Shown here piece by piece: positions 53,400 through 61,746 of a stretch of 64,000 bases of DNA. Position 1 is the stretch's first letter. Every line of letters starts with the position of its first letter. The stretch covers positions 124,001 through 188,000 of the forward strand of contig MEOE01000016.1 in assembly GCA_001768565.1 (NCBI GenBank), read 5' to 3'. This DNA comes from Bacteroidetes bacterium GWF2_33_16 (lineage in GTDB: Bacteria > Bacteroidota > Bacteroidia > Bacteroidales > UBA12077). The notes beneath the pieces were generated by a model. It did no database searches and was not told the DNA's origin. It saw only the letters and a list, made by a program, of their open reading frames with translations. The position numbers were made by a program, and so were the translations under genes.

Positions 53400-54293
53400 T
53401 TACAAATTTCTGAATCGGTACAAAACACCTGTTGGCAATTTTCTCCCCGACTTATCGGTAAGATATAATGCTCCTGTTTCTTTATCCTTTTGTTTGCCAA
53501 AAATACTTTCAGTCAATGTTTCTGCCATTATTGATGATACTCCTGTTGAATATAGATTCAGAATAAAAAAGTTTTCTTTAGGACTAAGCAATTGCTTGCA
53601 CTGTTTTAAGAGTTCATTCAATTTATCTTCGAGAATCCACTTTTCGCCGTTTGGCCCATGACCATAAGATGGCGGATCGAGAATAATTCCGTTATATTGT
53701 TTACCTCTTTTTACTTCGCGATTAACAAACTTAACTGCATCTTCAATAACCCAACGAATATCAGACAGGTTGCTGGCTGCCATATTTTCTGCCGACCAAT
53801 TTATTACCTGTTTAATTGAATCGACATGCACTACATCAGCTCCGGCAGCTTTGGCTACAAGCGATGCGCCTCCGGTATATGCAAAAAGATTAAGTACTTT
53901 AGGTTGCTCTTTTGTTTTTAATTCAGATAAACTATCGAAAATATAATTCCAGTTATCGGCTTGTTCCGGGAAAATACCAACATGTTTGAATGACGTTAAT
54001 CCCAACCGCATTTTAATATTCATCGATTTATACTGGTAATTAATAAACCATTGTTCAGCCATTCCTGGTTTAATTACCCATTCTCCCTTTTCGGCAGTTA
54101 GTCCACCTGTTTTCTCTTTTTTAAATTCGGCATGTGCCATTTTATGCCATTCGCTTTCAGAAAGGGCTTTATCCCAAATAGCTTGTGGCTCAGGACGCGA
54201 AACAATATATTTTCCAAATCGTTCAAGTTTCTCGAAATTACCTGCATCGATTAATTCGTATTCTACCCAGCTTTGCGGTGTGATTAATTTCAT
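53400..54293 (-). CDS. RlmI-like SAM-dependent methyltransferase
   Basis: A 297-residue class I methyltransferase. LNLFAYTGGASLVAKAAGA is the SAM motif I, VHVDS the acidic loop, ILDPPSYGHG the catalytic motif IV. The family acts on C5 of cytosines in 23S rRNA (RlmI-type) but also includes SAM-dependent methyltransferases of unknown target. It lacks the N-terminal PUA domain of RlmI. It follows the U32 gene by 11 bp. Confidence 0.75.
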   Translation of the reverse strand: MKLITPQSWVEYELIDAGNFEKLERFGKYIVSRPEPQAIWDKALSESEWHKMAHAEFKKEKTGGLTAEKGEWVIKPGMAEQWFINYQYKSMNIKMRLGLTSFKHVGIFPEQADNWNYIFDSLSELKTKEQPKVLNLFAYTGGASLVAKAAGADVVHVDSIKQVINWSAENMAASNLSDIRWVIEDAVKFVNREVKRGKQYNGIILDPPSYGHGPNGEKWILEDKLNELLKQCKQLLSPKENFFILNLYSTGVSSIMAETLTESIFGKQKDKETGALYLTDKSGRKLPTGVLYRFRNL

Positions 54294-54304
54294 TTATATA
54301 AAGT

Positions 54305-56128
54305 TTACTGCAAAAATATAACTTTCATGGCACATTGTTTACAATCGAACTCAAGTTTATATTTTCTGTGATTATCTGCAAGAAATAGTGGCTCCTCAAT
54401 TTTCTCTTTTGGGTGATCGTATCTGGAACATAAGCCCATCTGGTATTTAATACAATGCTTGGTAACCATTATCTGCTTGTTAGCAAAATCGGTTTGAATC
54501 TCAAAAGCATTTTCAATCAATTTAACACCATGCCTTTCGTAAAAAGAAATTGCTTTTTGATTAAGTACATTACCCTTGTAATCAAGAAATTGCTCCGGGT
54601 AAATATGATTTGTTTTTTCAATGCTTTTTTCCAGCTTTGGAAAGTTTTTAATTCTCTCTAATGCGAGTAAATCAAGTGTTTTTCGTCGTAAATCATTTAA
54701 AACTGAAATTGGAAAGAATATTGCATCTTTTAGATTAACCTCAACCATATTAATTTTAAAGATTGATTCACCTGATTTTTTAAATTGATTCTTAATATTT
54801 GTAATTGCTTTTTCAGCATTTACTGCTGGTTCCTTTACAATCGATTCTTCCAGCTCAATTCTATTGAGGTTTTCATCCTCTGCAACTATTAAAACTCCTT
54901 TGATTGACTCTTTGATTTTTGTGGTTACACCAATCCTTCTCTCGGTTTTTGAGGTGGTAAGTGTTTTGTTAAATTCATGATCGTAATTACGATATACAAT
55001 TGTTCCCGGCTTTAAATACTCTAGGTTGTCTGCAAAAACCTTATCAAAATCCACTTTATTTATCGATGTTCCTTGTAATTCGCCACGCTCATCAAAAAAG
55101 CAAATTCCGTCAGCATTATTCAGTTTGATTATAGAATCAATAATAAAAAAATCATTTGCTACTGATTTTACCTTGCCTATTATCTTGCCAATTGATTTTT
55201 GCGTATCAGGTGATGCAATGTTCTTTGATCTACCATTTATAAAATAATTGGTATATCCTCTGTTAAATGTTCGATCAGGATCAGGATCAAATCCAAGCTG
55301 GGTAATTCCCGAGGATGATTTGGAAAAACCTTCTCGTTCTTTAATAGCCTCATCGATTTGTTTTCGGTAAAAAGCTGTAATATTTTTTATATAAGCAATA
55401 TCTTTTAATCTTCCTTCAATTTTAAATGAACTAATACCTGCATCTATTAATGCACCTATATGGTTTGCCAGATTTAAATCTTTTAACGACAACAGATATT
55501 TGTTTTTTGATAACACCTTACCATTTTTGTCGAGCAGTGAATAATACGCACGACAAGGCTGAGCGCATGCTCCACGATTAGCACTACCTTTTTCGATGGC
55601 ATGACTAAAATAACATTGGCCACTAAAACTTACACATAATGCACCATGTACAAAAAACTCCAAATCAACAGTCGATTTGGAACGGATTTCGCGAATCTGA
55701 TCTAATGACAATTCACGGGCAAGGATTACTCTTTGGATTCCAATATCTTCAAAAAACTTAATTTTTTCCCAGGTATAGTTATTTGTTTGAGTGCTGGCAA
55801 AGAATGAAACAGGAGGCAAATCCATTTCTAAAATACCCATATCCTGTATAATTATCGCATCAACACCTATATTATATAATTCATAAATTATTTTCTGTAC
55901 CTCGGGTAATTCATTATCATGAAAAATGGTATTGAGAGTAACGTAAATCCGGGCATAAAACCTATGAGCAAATTCAATAAGAATTTTAATATCGTCAAGG
56001 CTATTTCCTGCCGCCGATCTAGCTCCATACTTTGGTGCGCCGATATAAACCGCATCAGCACCATGCAAAATAGCAGCTTTACCTGATTCAAGATCTTTTG
56101 CCGGAGCAAGTAATTCAATTTTTTTCAT
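54305..56128 (-). CDS. Peptidase U32-family protein (RlhA/TrhP-like)
   Basis: A 607-residue protein with the U32 barrel (~1-300): KIELLAPAKDLESGKAAILHG, GADAVYIG and VHGALCVSFSGQCYFS, with further cysteines in NRGACAQPCRAYYS. These four cysteines suit an iron-sulfur cluster as in RlhA/TrhP, which hydroxylate RNA with prephenate. A C-terminal collagenase-like domain (~320-600) follows, with CKQCAMK at the end. The 56128 ATG fits a promoter with start near 56147. Co-transcribed with the methyltransferase after it. Confidence 0.85.
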   Translation of the reverse strand: MKKIELLAPAKDLESGKAAILHGADAVYIGAPKYGARSAAGNSLDDIKILIEFAHRFYARIYVTLNTIFHDNELPEVQKIIYELYNIGVDAIIIQDMGILEMDLPPVSFFASTQTNNYTWEKIKFFEDIGIQRVILARELSLDQIREIRSKSTVDLEFFVHGALCVSFSGQCYFSHAIEKGSANRGACAQPCRAYYSLLDKNGKVLSKNKYLLSLKDLNLANHIGALIDAGISSFKIEGRLKDIAYIKNITAFYRKQIDEAIKEREGFSKSSSGITQLGFDPDPDRTFNRGYTNYFINGRSKNIASPDTQKSIGKIIGKVKSVANDFFIIDSIIKLNNADGICFFDERGELQGTSINKVDFDKVFADNLEYLKPGTIVYRNYDHEFNKTLTTSKTERRIGVTTKIKESIKGVLIVAEDENLNRIELEESIVKEPAVNAEKAITNIKNQFKKSGESIFKINMVEVNLKDAIFFPISVLNDLRRKTLDLLALERIKNFPKLEKSIEKTNHIYPEQFLDYKGNVLNQKAISFYERHGVKLIENAFEIQTDFANKQIMVTKHCIKYQMGLCSRYDHPKEKIEEPLFLADNHRKYKLEFDCKQCAMKVIFLQ

Positions 56129-56152
56129 GTAATGAGTTGGAATTCGCGTGCA

Positions 56153-56184
56153 CAAAGATTGCAATAAATGCGTATTTATGCAAA
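56153..56184 (-). promoter_or_regulatory. Candidate promoter of the U32 gene
   Basis: Minus strand: TTTG (56184-56181), 20 bp, then AATCTTTG (56160-56153), one mismatch to TAnnTTTG. It predicts a leader of ~20 nt and excludes the longer in-frame start at 56164. Confidence 0.5.
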
Positions 56185-56218
56185 ATCAATTTATTTAATC
56201 GAGTATTAATCAAACAAT

Positions 56219-56249
56219 TTTGACTGATTAAAGTTTAAAATTACCTTTG
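56219..56249 (+). promoter_or_regulatory. Bacteroidota-type promoter of the TrmH-like gene
   Basis: TTTG at 56219-56222, exactly 19 bp, then TACCTTTG at 56242-56249. Both boxes match consensus. Predicted start near 56255 and a leader of ~14 nt. It faces the U32 promoter across ~35 bp. Confidence 0.7.
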
Positions 56250-56268
56250 CACATATTATTAGTTTATT

Positions 56269-57066
56269 ATGATTGAAAAAATTACCAGCATACAAAATCC
56301 GAGAATAAAAAACATTGTTAAACTCCAGCAAAAATCATCGGAACGCAAGAATCAAAACTTAATTGTAATTGAAGGATTTAGAGAAATAGCACTAGCTATT
56401 AAATCAGGTATTGAAATAAAAGCAATCTTTTTTTGTTCCGAAATTATCTCATCAGAAAGGATTAAAGAGATTAATAATAATGAAAATCTTGTTTTTGATA
56501 TTTCGCGAGAGGTTTATCACAAAATAGCTTATCGTGAATCAACCGAAGGAATTTTGGTACTAGCCGAACCTTGCTTTTTATCATTGAAAGATCTTAAACT
56601 TAGAAAAAATCCATTTTTAATAATTCTCGAATCGGTAGAAAAACCCGGAAACCTTGGAGCTATTTTACGAACCGCAGATGCAGCAAATGTTGATGCAGTA
56701 ATTATTTGTGATCCACTTACAGATATTTATAACCCGAATGTTATTCGCTCGGCCGTTGGCTGTGTTTTTACAAATAAGGTTGTTGCCTGCTCTTCGGAAA
56801 AAGCAATGCATTGGCTAAAAGAAAACAAGATTAAATCATTTGCAGCAGCACTTACTGCCAAACAATTTTATCACGAAACAGATTTTACTGGTTCTTCAGC
56901 AATAGTTATGGGAACCGAAGCAGATGGACTTACCCAAAAATGGATTAAAGGTACCGATGAACAAATAAAGATTCCGATGAATGGAGAGATTGATTCGCTT
57001 AATGTTTCCACATCAACCGCTATATTGGTATTCGAAGCCATGCGTCAACGAAATTTTTACAAATAA
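56269..57066 (+). CDS. TrmH/SpoU-family RNA methyltransferase
   Basis: A 265-residue SPOUT RNA 2'-O-methyltransferase. An N-terminal L30e-like RNA-binding part (~1-95) is followed by the SPOUT core: LESVEKPGNLGAILRTADAA (motif 1), MGTEADGLTQKW (motif 2) and IPMNGEIDSLNVSTSTAIL (motif 3). The tRNA or rRNA target cannot be assigned. It has a consensus promoter. tRNA-His lies 58 bp after its stop. Confidence 0.9.
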   Translation: MIEKITSIQNPRIKNIVKLQQKSSERKNQNLIVIEGFREIALAIKSGIEIKAIFFCSEIISSERIKEINNNENLVFDISREVYHKIAYRESTEGILVLAEPCFLSLKDLKLRKNPFLIILESVEKPGNLGAILRTADAANVDAVIICDPLTDIYNPNVIRSAVGCVFTNKVVACSSEKAMHWLKENKIKSFAAALTAKQFYHETDFTGSSAIVMGTEADGLTQKWIKGTDEQIKIPMNGEIDSLNVSTSTAILVFEAMRQRNFYK

Positions 57067-57103
57067 AAAATATTGAATTGTTTATAATTTAAAAATTGTT
57101 AAT

Positions 57104-57111
57104 TATATTTG
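57104..57111 (+). promoter_or_regulatory. Candidate -7 element of tRNA-His
   Basis: TATATTTG followed by C matches TAnnTTTG. A TTG at 57078-57080 is 23 bp upstream, slightly too far. The start would lie close to the mature tRNA 5' end. Confidence 0.45.
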
Positions 57112-57123
57112 CAGTCCAAATAT

Positions 57124-57198
57124 GGTGGATGTAGTTCAGTTGGTTAGAGCGCTGGATTGTGGTTCCAGAGGTCGCCGGTTCGAACCCGGTCTTCCACC
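57124..57198 (+). tRNA. tRNA-His (anticodon GTG)
   Basis: A complete cloverleaf. D stem GTTC/GAGC, anticodon stem CTGGA/TCCAG with loop TTGTGGT (GTG at 57159-57161), T stem GCCGG/CCGGT with TTCGAAC. The extra G-1 (57124) pairs with C73 (57198), the identity mark of tRNA-His. The acceptor stem has one T6-T67 mismatch. The 3' CCA is not encoded in full and must be added. Confidence 0.95.
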
Positions 57199-57202
57199 CA
57201 AA

Positions 57203-57234
57203 AAAACTCTGGTAAATTACCAGAGTTTTTTTTT
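57203..57234 (+). terminator. Terminator after tRNA-His
   Basis: An 11-bp perfect stem AAAACTCTGGT/ACCAGAGTTTT with a 5-nt loop, ending in T9. It starts 5 bp after the tRNA. Confidence 0.92.
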
Positions 57235-57447
57235 ATTGTAAACACTTATTTTGGCAGAGTTAAGAAATAATTTATTAAGGTACTTATTGGTACAAATAAT
57301 ACTCTTTCAACCAACTGTCTACAAATTGATTATACCCGCATATTCAGGATAGTATATATCCATCTATATATGCTAAAAAAGGTTAAAAGATTTTTTATTC
57401 ATTTAGTAAAATGTAATTTTAGCAGCTAATCATTATAATATAAAAGG

Positions 57448-58791
57448 GTGTTTGGGGTAAGAAAAAATATAAATAGTGTAGCAGGATTGCAAGTTTTTAA
57501 TGTGCTTCGATTTATTACTTTTTTAATAATCTCGATAGTCTTTACAAAAATTGGATTATCAAAAGAAGAAATTGGTGTTTTTGAAGTAGCTATTTTCATT
57601 GCAAGTGCAGCAAGTTTTTTCTGGGTAACAGGATTAATTCAGGCTTTTCTACCTCTTTATAAAAACTCTAAGACTTTTGGTAATAAAGAAAAAATTATAG
57701 GACAAAAGTCACCGGAAATATTTAATATTTATATTTTACTTATTTTCTTTAGTTTCCTTGTAGCAGGAATAGGTTTGGCTGTTAAAGGAAACTTCTCTGT
57801 TTTTGGATATAAAGGCCATGTTCCTCTTCTAAATATTACACTTTGGTATTTACTATTAAGTAGTCCGGCCAATCTGGTTGAATACATCTACATGGTTCAA
57901 AACAAATCAGGCAATACCTTGAGTTATGCTTATATTACTTATAGTTTGCAATTAGTTGCAGCCATCCTGCCAGTTGTTTTAGGCTATAATGTTATATGGT
58001 CGCTTCGCGCATTGGTTATTGTTGCTGCCATTAGAAATGTTTGGCTTTTAACATTAATCTACAATTATGCCAAAATAAAAATTTCTATACCTTATATAAA
58101 GGAGATTCTTATTTTTTCAGGACCACTTATCATTAGCACATTAATTAGTGGCTCTTCTCAGTATATTGACGGAATGGTAATATCATCTCATTACGATGCC
58201 GATGGTTTTGCAATTTTCCGTTATGGAGCAAAAGAGCTTCCTTTTGTTACCATGCTGGCGGCTGGTTTAAGTGCTGCAATGCTTACCCAATTTAATAATG
58301 CCATTCAAATCAAGGAAACCCTTGCAATTATCAGAAAAAAATCTCTAAGAATAATGCATTCCATGTACCCACTTACAATTGCAATGCTTTTATTTGCCAA
58401 ACCTATGTTTAAAAATATATTCAGCCCAGATTTCTCAAGAAGCTCCGACGTTTTTGTAATTTATCTTTTGGCTATAGTTAGCCGTCTACTATTTCCACAT
58501 ACATTATTGATAGGCTTAAAAAAAGTAAAAACACTAATGATTATTTCTTTTATTGAAGTAATCTTAAATATTTTTTTTAGTATTTGGCTGGTAAATGTTT
58601 ATGGTGTTGTTGGTGTTGCATTAGCTACGGTTGTTGCCTATTTTATTTCAAAAGTAATAATGATTGCATACAATTATTATAAACTTGGAATTCATCCCGA
58701 AGATTATATTCCACTTAGATGGTATGCTTTTTATAGTTTCATGTTAGGGTTGGTTTTTGTACTACTCGACAGAAAAATAATTGTAATTTAA
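57448..58791 (+). CDS. Oligosaccharide flippase-type membrane protein
   Basis: A 447-residue inner-membrane protein of the polysaccharide-biosynthesis/MATE-like fold with about 12-14 segments. It opens GLQVFNVLRFITFLIISIVFTKIGL and has a re-entrant segment SGPLIISTLISGSSQYIDGMVIS near the centre. Such proteins flip lipid-linked sugars across the inner membrane. Start is GTG at 57448. No glycosyltransferases are nearby, so the sugar is unknown. The region 57235-57447 has no gene; TAATTTTA at 57414-57421 may be a weak -7. Confidence 0.75.
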   Translation: MFGVRKNINSVAGLQVFNVLRFITFLIISIVFTKIGLSKEEIGVFEVAIFIASAASFFWVTGLIQAFLPLYKNSKTFGNKEKIIGQKSPEIFNIYILLIFFSFLVAGIGLAVKGNFSVFGYKGHVPLLNITLWYLLLSSPANLVEYIYMVQNKSGNTLSYAYITYSLQLVAAILPVVLGYNVIWSLRALVIVAAIRNVWLLTLIYNYAKIKISIPYIKEILIFSGPLIISTLISGSSQYIDGMVISSHYDADGFAIFRYGAKELPFVTMLAAGLSAAMLTQFNNAIQIKETLAIIRKKSLRIMHSMYPLTIAMLLFAKPMFKNIFSPDFSRSSDVFVIYLLAIVSRLLFPHTLLIGLKKVKTLMIISFIEVILNIFFSIWLVNVYGVVGVALATVVAYFISKVIMIAYNYYKLGIHPEDYIPLRWYAFYSFMLGLVFVLLDRKIIVI

Positions 58792-58897
58792 TAATGACTA
58801 TTTGTCACAAAGTAAGTCGGATTTAAAACATTCTGACAGAAAAAGAATGTCCGGTATATTTTTTGATTAATACTATAAAAATTTAAAAAATACTATT

Positions 58898-59665
58898 ATG
58901 AATTTCGGAAGATCATCAAATCCTGTTTTATCAAAAGACGTATTTAAAACGCAGTCATATGCTGCTGATTATACTGAGGTAATGACAATTAATGGTACTA
59001 TTAACAAGTCCTTAACCATGTTGTTATTGGTTATTGTTGGGGCCGTTTATACATGGAAAATGTTTTTTGGTGCAGCCACGATTGAAGCTGGTGCAGCATT
59101 GGTGTCAAAGTGGATAGCAATTGGTGGTATTGGAGGTTTTATTTTTGCCTTGGTTACCATTTTCAAGAAAGACTGGGCATATATAACCGCTCCATTTTAT
59201 GCTGTTTTAGAAGGGTTGTTTCTGGGAGCTATTTCTGCTTTCTTTGAGGCCAGATACCCTGGATTAGTTATGCAAGCCATTGCATTAACATTTGGAACAA
59301 TGTTTATTTTACTAGCCGGTTACAGAACCGGAATTATTAAAGTTACTAACAAACTCAGATCAGGCATTATTGCTGCCACAGGAGCGGTTGCACTGGTTTA
59401 TTTTATTTCTATTATCTTTTCTCTTTTTGGCGCCAATAATCTTATAATCAATAGCAATGGAATTCTTGGTATTGGAATTAGTATAGTAATAGTAATTATT
59501 GCCGCACTAAATCTTGTTCTCGATTTCGATTTTATTTATGAGGGATCAAAGGCCAAACTACCAAAATATATGGAATGGTATGCTGCTTTTGGACTCATGG
59601 TTACATTGGTTTGGTTATATATTGAAATATTACGATTATTATCGAAGATTTCATCACGCAGATAA
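58898..59665 (+). CDS. Bax inhibitor-1/YccA-like membrane protein
   Basis: A 255-residue inner-membrane protein with seven hydrophobic segments, including YAVLEGLFLGAISAFFEARYPG, LTFGTMFILLAGYRTGIIKVT and ending WLYIEILRLL, the hallmarks of BI-1/YccA (LFG/TMBIM) proteins, proposed to be calcium-leak channels. A cytoplasmic N-terminus (~1-40) precedes the first segment. Function in this organism unknown. Confidence 0.88.
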   Translation: MNFGRSSNPVLSKDVFKTQSYAADYTEVMTINGTINKSLTMLLLVIVGAVYTWKMFFGAATIEAGAALVSKWIAIGGIGGFIFALVTIFKKDWAYITAPFYAVLEGLFLGAISAFFEARYPGLVMQAIALTFGTMFILLAGYRTGIIKVTNKLRSGIIAATGAVALVYFISIIFSLFGANNLIINSNGILGIGISIVIVIIAALNLVLDFDFIYEGSKAKLPKYMEWYAAFGLMVTLVWLYIEILRLLSKISSRR

Positions 59666-59685
59666 TTTTAAACAGAAAAAGAACG

Positions 59686-59736
59686 GAGGTTGTCCTGAAA
59701 TCACATTACATTTTGTTTCGAGGCAATCTCTTTTTT
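59686..59736 (+). terminator. Possible terminator after the BI-1 gene
   Basis: GAGGTTG/CAATCTC (59686-59692 with 59724-59730, one G-T pair) followed by T6. The 31-nt loop is long, so this is tentative. Confidence 0.4.
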
Positions 59737-59788
59737 ATTACAACTACTAAACATATTCATTATTTCCTCAATAATGCAAGATTTTTTC

Positions 59789-59796
59789 TACATTTG
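59789..59796 (+). promoter_or_regulatory. Candidate -7 element of the ABC exporter gene
   Basis: TACATTTG matches TAnnTTTG, 33 bp before the ATG at 59829. No -33 box in the right place. Confidence 0.4.
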
Positions 59797-59828
59797 CCAA
59801 TAGGCATTTAGCTATAAAATTCAATTCG

Positions 59829-61649
59829 ATGAAAGGTGTAAACAAAATTATTAGATACATGCTCCCTTATTGGGATAAAGGAGCTTTGAGTATTTTCTAT
59901 TCATTAGTTGGTACAGTTTTTTCCATCTTTTCATTTGCCATGGTTATTCCATTTTTGGGAGTTTTATTTAGCACTCAGCCCAGAGTAACAGAATTAGTAA
60001 AATGGCAGTTAACTTCAGAGGCTGTTGGCAATAATTTTAATTACTACCTGAGTCAGATCATTGATACACAAGGACCTGAAGCCGCTTTACTTTCCGTTAG
60101 TTTTTTAGTAGTGTTTTTTGTTTTATTAAAAACCTTCTTTCAATACATGAGTAACTATGTAATGGCACCATTACGTTCTTATGTTATTCGTGATATGAGG
60201 AATAAGTTGAATAAAAAAATTCTTGAGTTACAATTATCTTATTTTACTGAAGAAAGAAAAGGAGATTTAATATCGAGGATGACAGGTGACGTTCAAGAAG
60301 TTGAGGCATCTATTGTTCGATCGTTAAACAATGCAATTAAAATGCCTCTAACCATAATCATTTATCTCATTATATTATTTATGATGAGCCCGATGTTAAC
60401 AGTTATTGTTTTGGTATTGATTCCATTAAGTGGATTTATTATTGGTCGTATTGGTAAATCGTTACGCAGAAAATCTATAAAAGGACAAGCAAAATTGGGT
60501 TTAATCCTTTCATATATTGAAGAAACGCTTTTTGGATTACGAATAATAAAAGCATTTAATTCCGAGAAAAAAATTGATGATCGATTCAGAAAAGAAAATG
60601 GTTCCTATGCAAAATTAATGACCAGAATATGGCGTAAAAAAGAACTAGCCGGTCCATTTAGTGAGTTTATGGCAACTGTAGTAATTGTGCTGGTTATGTG
60701 GCTTGGAGGAAATCTGGTTTTGAGTCAAGATGCTGTCATGAGCCCTCAAACATTTATAGCATATATTGTTATATTTTCTCAAATTATTCCTCCTGCAAAA
60801 GAGGTATCGAACGTTTATTATAATTTACAACGTGGATTAGCATCACTTGATCGTATAAATGGTATTTTAGACGCAGAAGTAACTATCATTGTAAAGGAAA
60901 ATGCAACTCCTGTTAAAGATTTCAAGGAATCAATCGAGTATAAGAATGTTAGTTTTAAATATATTCAAGATTACGTATTAAAAAATATCAACCTTAAAAT
61001 TGAAAAAGGGAAAACTATTGCACTCGTTGGGCAGTCTGGTTCTGGCAAATCAACACTAGTCGATTTGTTACCACGATTTTATGATATTCTTGAAGGAGAT
61101 ATTCTTATTGATGGCAATAATATTAAAGACCTAGACCTTATTGATTTAAGAAATCTAATGGGAAATGTAAATCAGGAATCAATATTATTTAACGATACAA
61201 TATACAATAATATAGCTTTTGGAATGGAATCGGCCACTGAGCAAGAAATCATTGCTGCAGCAAAAGTTGCAAATGCACATGAATTTATTCTTCAAACCGA
61301 AAATGGATATCAAACAAATATTGGCGACAGAGGAACAAAACTTTCTGGTGGACAACGACAACGAGTAAGTATTGCTCGTGCAGTGCTTAAAAATCCTCCG
61401 ATATTAATTCTTGATGAAGCTACCTCTGCACTCGATACCGAATCGGAAAAATTAGTACAAGATGCCATTTTCAACCTCATGAAAAACCGTACGTCAATCG
61501 TTATCGCACATCGCTTATCAACAGTACGCGAAGCAGATGAAATTTGTGTATTACACGAAGGTGAAATTGTAGAAAGAGGCAAGCACGATGTATTGCTTTC
61601 ACAAAACGGCATATATAAAAAACTTCATGATTTACAGATGTTTGCATAA
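59829..61649 (+). CDS. MsbA-like ABC transporter, fused permease/ATPase
   Basis: A 606-residue half-exporter with six membrane segments (~20-325) and a nucleotide-binding domain. Walker A VGQSGSGKST near 400, signature LSGGQRQRVSIARA, Walker B ILILDEATSALD and the His-loop IVIAHRLSTV are all present. It should act as a homodimer. Likely substrate is lipid A or another lipid, from similarity to MsbA, but a drug exporter is possible. The SpoIIE gene follows. Confidence 0.88.
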   Translation: MKGVNKIIRYMLPYWDKGALSIFYSLVGTVFSIFSFAMVIPFLGVLFSTQPRVTELVKWQLTSEAVGNNFNYYLSQIIDTQGPEAALLSVSFLVVFFVLLKTFFQYMSNYVMAPLRSYVIRDMRNKLNKKILELQLSYFTEERKGDLISRMTGDVQEVEASIVRSLNNAIKMPLTIIIYLIILFMMSPMLTVIVLVLIPLSGFIIGRIGKSLRRKSIKGQAKLGLILSYIEETLFGLRIIKAFNSEKKIDDRFRKENGSYAKLMTRIWRKKELAGPFSEFMATVVIVLVMWLGGNLVLSQDAVMSPQTFIAYIVIFSQIIPPAKEVSNVYYNLQRGLASLDRINGILDAEVTIIVKENATPVKDFKESIEYKNVSFKYIQDYVLKNINLKIEKGKTIALVGQSGSGKSTLVDLLPRFYDILEGDILIDGNNIKDLDLIDLRNLMGNVNQESILFNDTIYNNIAFGMESATEQEIIAAAKVANAHEFILQTENGYQTNIGDRGTKLSGGQRQRVSIARAVLKNPPILILDEATSALDTESEKLVQDAIFNLMKNRTSIVIAHRLSTVREADEICVLHEGEIVERGKHDVLLSQNGIYKKLHDLQMFA

Positions 61650-61746
61650 TTATTTTACCTGTTTTTTAAAATTTCTGTATCCTTTTATTCTTTTTTTCGT
61701 ATCTGTTTGTATAACTTTAAGAAAATAGTTTGCTATAATAGCTGAT

